In this document: in pieces, positions 49,906 through 57,400 of the stretch
Position numbering within the stretch: the first letter of the stretch is position 1
Layout: each line of letters opens with the position of its first letter
Origin: Streptococcus respiraculi
Lineage (GTDB): Bacteria; Bacillota; Bacilli; Lactobacillales; Streptococcaceae
Length of the DNA stretch: 64,000 nucleotides
Assembly: GCF_003595525.1 (NCBI RefSeq)
Contig: NZ_CP022680.1
Location: 310,001-374,000, forward strand
Direction: 5' to 3'
Position numbers and translations under genes: made by a program
Notes under the pieces: model-generated
The model's database searches: none
Told to the model about the DNA's origin: nothing
Seen by the model: only the letters and a program-made list of their open reading frames with translations

Positions 49906-49981
49906 ATAAAATATATTTTATCTTAAAATATACAAAAAGATTATAAAAATAATTGACAAACATGTTTTTAAATGCTAAAAT
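49906..49981 (+). promoter_or_regulatory. Promoter of the peptide-lanthipeptide operon with palindromic operator candidate
   Basis: TTGACA (49953-49958) and TAAAAT (49976-49981) are 17 bp apart, a near-consensus promoter. ATAAAATATATTTTAT at 49906-49921 is a perfect 16-bp palindrome about 32 bp upstream of the -35, and is followed by the partial copy TTAAAATATA. It is the best candidate site for the adjacent regulator. Confidence 0.6.
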
Positions 49982-50010
49982 AAATCTATTAGAAAGTAAA
50001 GGAGATTCTT

Positions 50011-50148
50011 ATGAAGAAGTTTTTAAAGAAACTCATCGTTATGTCTTTGTTGGGAGGATTGATTTTAGCTATTGGTAATGGTGGAATTAATAAATCTAGA
50101 CCAATGAATGAAATTGATCCAGGACCTGCAAATGGGATTGTTGAATAA
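50011..50148 (+). CDS. PhrA-like secreted signalling peptide precursor (45 aa)
   Basis: A short gene with AAAGGAGATTCTT before the ATG. The product begins MKKFLKKLIVMSLLGG, a basic then hydrophobic secretion signal, and ends IDPGPANGIVE. From memory, the pneumococcal PhrA and PhrA2 active peptides are LDVGKAD and VDLGLAD; the tail segment IDPGPAN fits the shared pattern [LIV]DxGxA[DN], followed by four extra residues. Location right after a TprA-like regulator supports a quorum-sensing role. The mature form and its processing enzyme are not determined by sequence. Confidence 0.75.
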   Translation: MKKFLKKLIVMSLLGGLILAIGNGGINKSRPMNEIDPGPANGIVE

Positions 50149-50226
50149 GAAAGAGATTATTGAGGTTTATAGAGTTTATCCTCACCGGGAAAAAATCTAA
50201 ATCTTAGTTAGAAGGAGGAAAATAAA

Positions 50227-50325
50227 ATGAACACTTTAATGGAACTTGAAAAATTGCCTGTTCAAATGGATCAAGATGTCGTTGAGCGTCTCTGTGATTT
50301 CACTTGTACGCATACTGTAAGCTAA
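50227..50325 (+). CDS. Putative lanthipeptide precursor (32 aa)
   Basis: A 32-codon gene with AGAAGGAGG upstream. The N-terminal MNTLMELEKLPVQMDQDVVE is acidic and helical-looking, as expected of a leader. The C-terminal LCDFTCTHTVS packs two Cys (23, 27) with Thr 26, 28, 30 and Ser 32. Both Cys have a Thr three residues later (CDFT, CTHT). The position just upstream of a lanthipeptide synthetase gene makes it the precursor candidate. The core is very short, and the cleavage site is uncertain. Confidence 0.7.
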   Translation: MNTLMELEKLPVQMDQDVVERLCDFTCTHTVS

Positions 50326-50338
50326 TTTTTATAGTATT

Positions 50339-50363
50339 GAGGCTGGGGCCAATTCTCAGCTTC
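50339..50363 (+). terminator. Possible attenuating hairpin between precursor and synthetase genes
   Basis: GAGGCTG (50339-50345) / CAGCTTC (50357-50363), one G-T pair, followed by TTTATTTATAATTTTTT. A partial terminator here would give more precursor than enzyme message, as in many lanthipeptide operons. Confidence 0.5.
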
Positions 50364-50494
50364 TTTATTTATAATTTTTTAGCTTTGTGGAATTTAATCT
50401 TTTCTCGGATTGATAATTAGACTTTCAAGTTTTAAAAACAGCATACTAAACTTATGTCTGAATGAGATTCTAGTAATGTGAAAAGGAGGAGAAG

Positions 50495-53023
50495 ATGGAT
50501 GAGCTGAATATGAAAATTAAGAATTACCAGGAAAAATATCAAGAAGAAGGAGCTTGGATTTATTTTAGTACAGAGGAGAGTATTCCACAACAGGGCTGGA
50601 AGATTCATATTAGCTCGCAAATAAAAGACTCTGTAAGTATATTTAGTATTTGTCAAAATGTACTTCGTGATAAAAAATGCAACTTCAAAATTGCAAAGGA
50701 TACAGAAACTCTCAAAAGAATCAATTCTCCAAGAGAGACGTCAGCGACTGCAAATAAGTTTATAACTGTTTATACTCAAAGTTCTATGCAAGCAAGAGAA
50801 ATTATTTTAGAACTTACTAGTCTTTTGAAAAAATTTAAATCTCCGAAAATATTATCAGATTTTCAGTGTGGAAACCATTCTCCGGTTCATTATCGATTTG
50901 GGGCTTTTACAGAAATAAAATCTTATAATCCACACACGAATAAAGTTATGTATATGCTAAAGAATGATGCAGGACAATTTGTAGAAGATGTAAGAGCCAA
51001 TTATTTTTCCGTTCCATATTGGGAGAAAGACTTATTTAATGATGATGAGAAAAAGTTTTATTTTAATATAAATGATGATATTCCTGAACAAAGTGCAATT
51101 AATAGGTATACTTTCGAGAAAATATTAAAAAAATCTAATAGAGGAAATGTACATTTAGCAGTCCATAAACAATCAAAAGAAAAAGTAATAGTAAAGCAGG
51201 CTCGTCCATTTGTAAGCGATGATTTGACAGGAAGAAGATATGCTGTGGACGATTTAGAAAATGAATATAGCATGTTGAAACGTTTTTCTAATAAGGATTA
51301 TACAGTAGCTTTTTTAGATAAGTTTGAGGTATTTGAGGATACTTTTTTAATCCAAAGCTACATTGACGGGTTAACTTATTATGAATTAGTACATGAGAAT
51401 ATATCTTTGGAGTTGAAAATAAAGATTATTGACAATATAGTGGACATTGTAAATGATTTGCATTATAGCGGATACAAATTAGTGGATATGTCTCCGTCAA
51501 ATTTTATATATAGGCTGGATGGTAGGGTTTTTCTAATAGATTTAGAGAATGTAACTCATATGACAAATAATGAAAGACGAGTCAAAACTCCTTTTATGGT
51601 TAATCCAGATGAAGATTTAACAAAGAGTTCTATTGAACAGGATTATTTTGCATTAGCAATGGTTTCTTTTTCGTTATTAACGGGACAAGTATTGACATTT
51701 TCAAAATATGATAGTGTCTATGGGTTTAGTAGCATTGACAAGATAAACGAAACGGTAAGAGTTTTAGAAAAATTTTCTGGAATAAATAGAATGCATGCGC
51801 AATGGTTAGTGTTTTTGCTTAATTCAAGTACTCAAAAAAATAGTATTCATGTTGGCAAGATTCCTAAGATTTCAGTTTATAATGAGGGTCATCATTACAA
51901 GGATACTTTTAATGTCAGTATAATGGACTTTGAAAAAGAAGCACATAAAGTTATAGAATACTTACTCATGCAGAATATCCATAAGAAAGGAAGAATTGCA
52001 AAATCTAGTGAATTTGGAGAATTTGTAAATCCGATTTCTTTTCAACATGGGATGTCAGGATATATAAAATTTATAGCTACGATTAATCAATTCTCTAATT
52101 TAAGTCATTTAAAGAAATGGATACAACACATAGAATCTAATAAAACACACAATGACTACTTATATAAAAATTCATTATTATTTGGAGAGTCAGGATATTT
52201 ATGGAGTGTTATAGATTTATACATAGAAACTCAGGATAAATATTATGAATTAATTAGTAGAGACATTGCACATAGAATCGTAATAAATTTTGACTCATCA
52301 ACTGAGGTTGATTTTGCTCTTGGTTTATCTGGTATCATTCATGCTCTAATAAAATATTCAATCTTTTTTAGAGATTTAGAGATAGAAAATTTTATAAAAA
52401 ATAATATTTCTATATTGAGCGAGTTTATCCAAAAATCAGAAAATGATGGGAAAGTGGATAATCTTAGACATAGTTTTGCTCACGGTCTTTCAGGAATTGC
52501 CTATACTTTGTATTGTTATTCTATAGTTTTTGAGGACGATAGTTATTCAGTAGGAGTAGAAACCATCAACAATCAAGTAGTTGAGATACTAGAAAAATTT
52601 TATTCTGATTATAGAAAAAGGTATAATAACTTGGAACTTTCTTGGTGTGAGGGGATATCAGGGTTAATTCTGTATCTTTGTCTTATTGATCCTAAGAAAT
52701 ATAATTCAACTATACATAGGGCTCAAGATAGGGTTATGTATGATTGTTTTGCTATGGGGACTTCATATTGTCACGGGTTAAGTAGCTTGATTCAGACATT
52801 TAAGTATGTAAATAGAGATATTTCAGATTTAAAGATACTATTAATTTCAAAGTCATTTCGAAAGCATAATTTATTGGCTTTTCAGAGTGAAAATAGACAT
52901 GAGGATTATTTTGATTTTGGAGTGGGAACTTTGGGAATATATTGGGTGCTATTAGGTTATTCGTTTCCGTTTGAAATGAAGAAAGAGGAGATAAAGAAAT
53001 ATGAATGTTTTTATAAAAAATAG
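50495..53023 (+). CDS. Class IV-like lanthipeptide synthetase (lyase-kinase-cyclase)
   Basis: A 842-residue tri-domain enzyme predicted to phosphorylate Ser/Thr of the precursor, eliminate phosphate and add Cys thiols. The N-terminal phospho-lyase region has GWKIHIS (near 26) and KFITVYT (88-94). The kinase has ATP-binding Lys 234 (VIVKQARP), catalytic Asp 331 in VDMSPSN, and Asp 349 in IDLEN. The C-terminal LanC domain has FAHGLSG (His 663), WCEG (Cys 718) and CHG (Cys 759, His 760). The zinc ligands are therefore present, which places it with class IV (LanL) rather than class III, where they are missing. AAAAGGAGG precedes the ATG. The gene is markedly A+T-rich and its stop overlaps the exporter gene. 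Confidence 0.9.
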   Translation: MDELNMKIKNYQEKYQEEGAWIYFSTEESIPQQGWKIHISSQIKDSVSIFSICQNVLRDKKCNFKIAKDTETLKRINSPRETSATANKFITVYTQSSMQAREIILELTSLLKKFKSPKILSDFQCGNHSPVHYRFGAFTEIKSYNPHTNKVMYMLKNDAGQFVEDVRANYFSVPYWEKDLFNDDEKKFYFNINDDIPEQSAINRYTFEKILKKSNRGNVHLAVHKQSKEKVIVKQARPFVSDDLTGRRYAVDDLENEYSMLKRFSNKDYTVAFLDKFEVFEDTFLIQSYIDGLTYYELVHENISLELKIKIIDNIVDIVNDLHYSGYKLVDMSPSNFIYRLDGRVFLIDLENVTHMTNNERRVKTPFMVNPDEDLTKSSIEQDYFALAMVSFSLLTGQVLTFSKYDSVYGFSSIDKINETVRVLEKFSGINRMHAQWLVFLLNSSTQKNSIHVGKIPKISVYNEGHHYKDTFNVSIMDFEKEAHKVIEYLLMQNIHKKGRIAKSSEFGEFVNPISFQHGMSGYIKFIATINQFSNLSHLKKWIQHIESNKTHNDYLYKNSLLFGESGYLWSVIDLYIETQDKYYELISRDIAHRIVINFDSSTEVDFALGLSGIIHALIKYSIFFRDLEIENFIKNNISILSEFIQKSENDGKVDNLRHSFAHGLSGIAYTLYCYSIVFEDDSYSVGVETINNQVVEILEKFYSDYRKRYNNLELSWCEGISGLILYLCLIDPKKYNSTIHRAQDRVMYDCFAMGTSYCHGLSSLIQTFKYVNRDISDLKILLISKSFRKHNLLAFQSENRHEDYFDFGVGTLGIYWVLLGYSFPFEMKKEEIKKYECFYKK

Positions 53024-54227
53024 AGATTACAGGGCTATGCTGATTAATCAATGGATTTCATCATTTGGTGATATCATCTTCTATCTGGCTTTGATTCATT
53101 ATGTTGCACACTATTCCTTTGCTCCCTTAGCTATTCTTTTGATTACTATTTCAGAAACGATACCTCAAATTTTACAGATTATCACAGGAGCTCTTGCGGA
53201 TTTTCAAAATAATAGAATCAAAAAATATGTCGCTATTGCTGGAGTGAAATGTATGCTATACGCGCTATTAACCCTGATAATAGGAGCAAGTAAATTTGGA
53301 ATAGTAACAGTTGTGATTATCTGTAGTATAAACGTAGTATCAGATACCTTGAGCTACTTTGCTGGAGCCATGATCACTCCCATATATGTGAGAGTAATAA
53401 AAGAAGATATGACATCGGCCATGGGGTTTAGACAGGCAACGGTCAGTACCGTCAATGTGCTTGGTAATACGATAGGTGGCCTGTTAATGGGTATTTTATC
53501 AATTGAGGCTTTTGTTGCTCTTAATGCCCTAACATTTTTGATGGCTTTCATAGGAATTTTGGTCATTAAGACGCACCTTGTAGAAGTCGAAGAAAAGGTA
53601 GATATTGCCCAAGAAAGTGTCACTTTGAAGACATTGCTGAAACATATCACTCAATCTTTATGGGCTTTAAAAGGATATCCAGTTGTCCTTGAATTATTGT
53701 TGGTTTCGATTTTGGGTCAAGTGATTCTTAGCTCACTCTTGCCTATGTCAACCTTGATGTTACTAAAAGCTCCATTCTATTCCTTAGAGACCGCACAGGC
53801 GATTGCTGTTTTATCGATTGCTCTGTTTATGGGGGCTATTTTGGGAAATCTGTTCAGTGGTTCTTATTTGAAACATGTATCTACAAAACTTATAGTGAGT
53901 ATGAGTCAGATTACACGCTTGCTCATCATAATTGGATTTTTCTATGAAAATTTCTTGATAGTATTACTGTCTTCGTTTTTTTGTGCTGTTACTGTGGGAC
54001 TTGTCAGTCCTCGTATCAGTAAGTATATGTTTACCTTGATACCAGAGGATAAGATAGGGGCTGTGCAATCAGGATTAGCAGCAGTTAGTATCGTTATTCC
54101 AGGCATAATCACAATGGGAATTGTTGGCCTAGCTAGTGTTAGAGGATTTAAGTTGGCTTGTCTACCCTTGCTATTGACGGTGTTTATTGTATTTTATATT
54201 TTAAGACAAACTCGCAATTTGGATTAG
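53001..54227 (+). CDS. MFS exporter of the lanthipeptide cluster
   Basis: A 408-residue major facilitator protein with about 12 hydrophobic segments (SSFGDIIFYLALIHYV near the start, then SETIPQILQIITGALADFQN, the typical segment 2-3 loop). It overlaps the synthetase gene by 23 bp, so translation is coupled. It most likely exports the modified peptide or gives self-protection. It has no peptidase domain, so leader removal must be done elsewhere. Most lanthipeptide clusters use ABC exporters, but MFS exporters occur. Confidence 0.85.
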   Translation: MNVFIKNRDYRAMLINQWISSFGDIIFYLALIHYVAHYSFAPLAILLITISETIPQILQIITGALADFQNNRIKKYVAIAGVKCMLYALLTLIIGASKFGIVTVVIICSINVVSDTLSYFAGAMITPIYVRVIKEDMTSAMGFRQATVSTVNVLGNTIGGLLMGILSIEAFVALNALTFLMAFIGILVIKTHLVEVEEKVDIAQESVTLKTLLKHITQSLWALKGYPVVLELLLVSILGQVILSSLLPMSTLMLLKAPFYSLETAQAIAVLSIALFMGAILGNLFSGSYLKHVSTKLIVSMSQITRLLIIIGFFYENFLIVLLSSFFCAVTVGLVSPRISKYMFTLIPEDKIGAVQSGLAAVSIVIPGIITMGIVGLASVRGFKLACLPLLLTVFIVFYILRQTRNLD

Positions 54228-54320
54228 GACTATAGGGAAAGATTAAAACTCTATCATGTCTATCGTGAGTAACTCCCACTGAGGAGATGATGAAGTCCTT
54301 TAGTGCACCCTCCTAAAAAA

Positions 54321-54729
54321 TTAGGGGGTCCTGTCGAAGACATCGTATTTCAAGGGAGGCACGTCTATTTTCCGAGATTTTAGCTCGCATTCAAATAACA
54401 TGATATAAGAGCGTTAAAAAATCGACAGAAAATTAGGGGGACTGACGAAGAAATCGTATTTCAAGGGAGGCTCGTCTATTTTCCGAGATTTTAGCTCGCA
54501 TTCAAATAACATGATATAAGAGCGTAAAAAATCGACAGAAAATTAGGGATCCTACCGAAGAAATTGTATTTCAAGGGAGGCACGTCTATTTTCCGAGATT
54601 TTAGCTCGCATTCAAATAACATGATATAAGAGCGTAAAAAATCGACAGAAAATTAGGGATCCTACCGAAGAAATTGTATTTCAAGGGAGGCTCGTCTATT
54701 TTCCGAGATTTTAGCTCGCATTCAAATAA
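54321..54729. repeat. Tandem repeat, about 3.7 copies of a 110-bp unit
   Basis: Units start at 54321 (112 bp), 54433 (110 bp), 54543 (110 bp) and 54653 (partial, to 54729). Each reads TTAGGG ... CGAAGAAATCGTATTTCAAG ... GATTTTAGCTCGCATTC ... AAATCGACAGAAAA. Copies 3 and 4 are almost identical. No gene-length frame runs through them. The array directly precedes the right-hand polC repeat and marks the end of the inserted segment. The 54228-54320 stretch before it holds no gene. Confidence 0.85.
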
Positions 54730-54746
54730 TCATCACTGTACGTGCA

Positions 54747-54846
54747 CGGCCTCTCCGCAACCCTTGTCGACAAGCTCGATGAAATGGGAATTTTAGGCAA
54801 TATGCCTGAGGACAACCAGTTGAGCCTGTTTGATGAGTTGTTTTAA
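54747..54846 (+). pseudogene. polC: polC 3'-end fragment
   Basis: The last 33 codons and stop of polC without any start or upstream part. Both coding differences from the intact gene are synonymous (GGG to GGA, CCA to CCT), so this copy came from a functional polC allele rather than from decay. Confidence 0.88.
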
Positions 54847-54886
54847 GGACTGAAAAAACCATTTTGGAAAGCCCAAAATAGTTTTT
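54747..54886. repeat. Right copy of the 140-bp direct repeat (polC 3' end)
   Basis: Matches 48732-48871 at an offset of 6015 with 3 differences. It includes a polC terminal fragment and the terminator. Confidence 0.92.
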
Positions 54887-54908
54887 ACGATGGTTGCAAA
54901 AGATTAGA

Positions 54909-56423
54909 CTAGTTTCCAATCAACTTGTGTTCTTTCAGGTAAGTCTTTGCGACTTGGCTTGGAGATTTCCCTTCGACATTGACTTGATAGTTCATATCTT
55001 GCATGTCTTTTTCGGTGATTTTACCCGCCAGTTGATTGAGAATACCCTCTAGCTGAGGATATTTTTTCAGCGTTTCTTCGCGCAGGAGAGGGGCACCTTG
55101 ATAAGGTGGAAAAAGCTGCTTGTCATCCTTGAGTGTTTTAAGGTGATATTCTTGCAATTCACTATCGGTCGAATAAGCATCGATGATGTGGACGTTCCCG
55201 TTATCAATCGCCTTGTAGCGGAGAGCAGGTTCCAAGGTCTTAACCTCTAGACTCAGCTTGTAGCGGTCTTTTAGGCCTTTTCCTCCGTCTTCACGATCGT
55301 TAAATTCCAAGCTAAAACCAGCCGTTGCGCTTGCCTGAATCTTGGTTAGATCAGAAATTGTTTCTAAGCCATGTTCTTTGGCATAGTCTTCTTTTACAGC
55401 AAGGGCATAGGTATTTTGATAGAGCATGGGCTTGAGATAGATGAGTCGATCTTGGGCGAAAATTCCCTTACGGGCAGCTTGATACACTTCTTCTGGGTCG
55501 GTAGAGGTGCTTGGTGGTTGCTTTAATAGGGTGGAGGTCACCGTTCCTGTAAATTCAGGGTAAATATCGATTTGGCCAGCTTTCAAGGCTTCATAGACAA
55601 AGGTTGTTTTCCCAAAATTGGGTTTTAATTCCACTGCAATGTCTGTCTGATCTTCAATCAATTCCTTGTACATATTGAGCAAAATCTCAGGTTCAGAGCC
55701 TAATTTTCCGGCTATAACAATCTTATCCTGCATCATCATGGACATAGGAAAAAGTGAAATGGAGCTGATACAAAAGAGGGCGACAAAGGAGACAAACATG
55801 GTCTTGAGACTGCGTTTTTCTACCAGTCCAATCAAATAATGAAAGAGTAAAGCCAAAATAGCAGAGCTAATTGCCCCAATCAGAATGAGAGAGCTGTTGT
55901 TGCGGTCAATTCCTAGAAGAATGAAAGAACCGAGCCCACCTGCTCCGATGAGAGCAGCAAGTGTTGCTGTTCCAATCACGAGTACCGTTGCTGTCCGAAT
56001 CCCTGAAAGAATGACAGGTGCGGCTAGGGCAATCTCGAATTTCTTTAATTTCTCCCAGCGGTTCATCCCGAAAGCAGTGGCTGCTTCTTGGAGAGACGGA
56101 TCAATTTCCTGCAAGCCAGTGACCGTATTTTGCAGAATCGGGAAAATAGCGTAGACAATCAAGGTCAAAATAGCAGGAATTTTCCCGATCCCAAAAATCG
56201 GAATCAAAAGCCCCAAGATAGCTAGAGAAGGAATGGTCTGGAGCATACCTGTAAATTGCAGCAGGAGATTAGCCAAGCGCTCACGTTTGGAGACGAGAAT
56301 GGCAAGGGGAATGGCGATTAAAATCGCACAGGCTAGCGCCACAAAAGAAATCTGCAAGTGTTCACCAAGAGCCAAGACCCAGTCTTCTTTGCGGTCTAAA
56401 AAGGTTTGAATCAAGTCGTTCAT
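54909..56423 (-). CDS. Osmoprotectant ABC transporter, fused permease and substrate-binding protein
   Basis: A 504-residue fusion of the OpuB/OpuC/ProW-ProX type. The N-terminal half, about residues 1-215, is a permease with five to six spans and the EAA loop [20 protein letters not shown]. After a further membrane anchor, the C-terminal half from about 230 is an OpuAC/QAT-type binding domain ([45 protein letters not shown]). It probably imports a quaternary amine such as glycine betaine, carnitine or choline for osmotic protection. The ATPase gene lies 10 bp upstream. Confidence 0.92.
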   Translation of the reverse strand: MNDLIQTFLDRKEDWVLALGEHLQISFVALACAILIAIPLAILVSKRERLANLLLQFTGMLQTIPSLAILGLLIPIFGIGKIPAILTLIVYAIFPILQNTVTGLQEIDPSLQEAATAFGMNRWEKLKKFEIALAAPVILSGIRTATVLVIGTATLAALIGAGGLGSFILLGIDRNNSSLILIGAISSAILALLFHYLIGLVEKRSLKTMFVSFVALFCISSISLFPMSMMMQDKIVIAGKLGSEPEILLNMYKELIEDQTDIAVELKPNFGKTTFVYEALKAGQIDIYPEFTGTVTSTLLKQPPSTSTDPEEVYQAARKGIFAQDRLIYLKPMLYQNTYALAVKEDYAKEHGLETISDLTKIQASATAGFSLEFNDREDGGKGLKDRYKLSLEVKTLEPALRYKAIDNGNVHIIDAYSTDSELQEYHLKTLKDDKQLFPPYQGAPLLREETLKKYPQLEGILNQLAGKITEKDMQDMNYQVNVEGKSPSQVAKTYLKEHKLIGN

Positions 56424-56432
56424 AAGGCCCTC

Positions 56433-57149
56433 CTATACATGAAAGAAATCAGCGACAAACTGGGTCGCAGGAGCTTCTTGGATATGTTCAGGGGTATCTA
56501 GTTGCAAGATTTCTCCCTGATCCATAATCGCAATACGGTCGCCCAACTTCATGGCTTCTGCCATATCGTGGGTCACAAAAATCATGGTCATTTGAAATTC
56601 CTTTTGAATGTCTTTAACCAAGTCCTGTAATTGCTCCCGTGAAATTGGATCAAGTGCGCTGAAAGGCTCATCTAGCAACAAGACCTTGGGGCGAGCGATA
56701 ATGGCACGCAAAATCCCAATACGTTGCTGCTCCCCGCCAGAGAGCTCACTGGGCATGCGGTGGAAATACTCCTCGGCAGGAAGTCCGACTAATTCCAGTA
56801 ATTCCTTGGTTCGGGTTTCGATTTCCTTCTTGCTCCATTTTTTCATCTCAGGAATCAGAGCAATATTTTCTGCCACAGTAAGATTTGGGAAGAGGGCGAT
56901 TTGTTGCAACACATAGCCAGTTGAAAGGCGTAGTTCCCGCAGATCATAGTCTTTGAGGCGCTTGCTGTCCAGGTAAATATCTCCCTCATCTGGCTCAATC
57001 AAGCGGTTGAGCATCTTGAGCGTCGTTGTTTTTCCGCTACCGCTTGCGCCTACTAGGACAAAAAATTCACCGTCGCAAATGGTAAAAGCTTGGTCTTTCA
57101 GCACGTATTTTCCATTAAATTGTTTGCTGACGTGTTTAAATTCAATCAT
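56433..57149 (-). CDS. Osmoprotectant ABC transporter ATP-binding protein
   Basis: A 238-residue ATPase with Walker A GASGSGKTT, signature LSGGEQQR and Walker B VLLLDEPFSALD. It drives the fused permease/binding protein encoded next. The C-terminal CBS domains common in longer OpuCA/OpuAA proteins are missing, so ionic-strength sensing through CBS is not expected. ATG 57149 is preferred; an in-frame GTG at 57161 overlaps the purine-rich AAGTGAGAG that serves as its ribosome binding site. Confidence 0.93.
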   Translation of the reverse strand: MIEFKHVSKQFNGKYVLKDQAFTICDGEFFVLVGASGSGKTTTLKMLNRLIEPDEGDIYLDSKRLKDYDLRELRLSTGYVLQQIALFPNLTVAENIALIPEMKKWSKKEIETRTKELLELVGLPAEEYFHRMPSELSGGEQQRIGILRAIIARPKVLLLDEPFSALDPISREQLQDLVKDIQKEFQMTMIFVTHDMAEAMKLGDRIAIMDQGEILQLDTPEHIQEAPATQFVADFFHV

Positions 57150-57400
57150 CGGATCTCTCACTTTCTAAAAAAATAAGAAAAAAGGATTTAAAGGATTTAC
57201 TCCTTAACTGTTCAAACTCGAAAAGTCGTTTTTTGGAGACTATAATAGTAAAGTGATGTCTATTCAGTATAGCGCATCTATTAAATCTATTCAAAAATAT
57301 TGTTCAAAAAGTAGAAAAAACATAGATGATAGCAGAAAATATCTTCCTATGGAAAAATATGATACAATAAGGAGGAATTGAATGAAAAAAGGAGTCAATC

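Noticed and set aside
49862-50494. Further peptide genes in the cassette besides those at 50011 and 50227
   Set aside because: I searched the gaps for short frames with ribosome binding sites; none other was convincing.
54321-54729. CRISPR array or repeated small genes
   Set aside because: Units are contiguous 110-bp copies without spacers, and no reading frame with a ribosome binding site runs through them.
48732-54886. Tyrosine integrase or relaxase of the inserted segment
   Set aside because: No such gene is present between the repeats, so autonomous mobility cannot be claimed.
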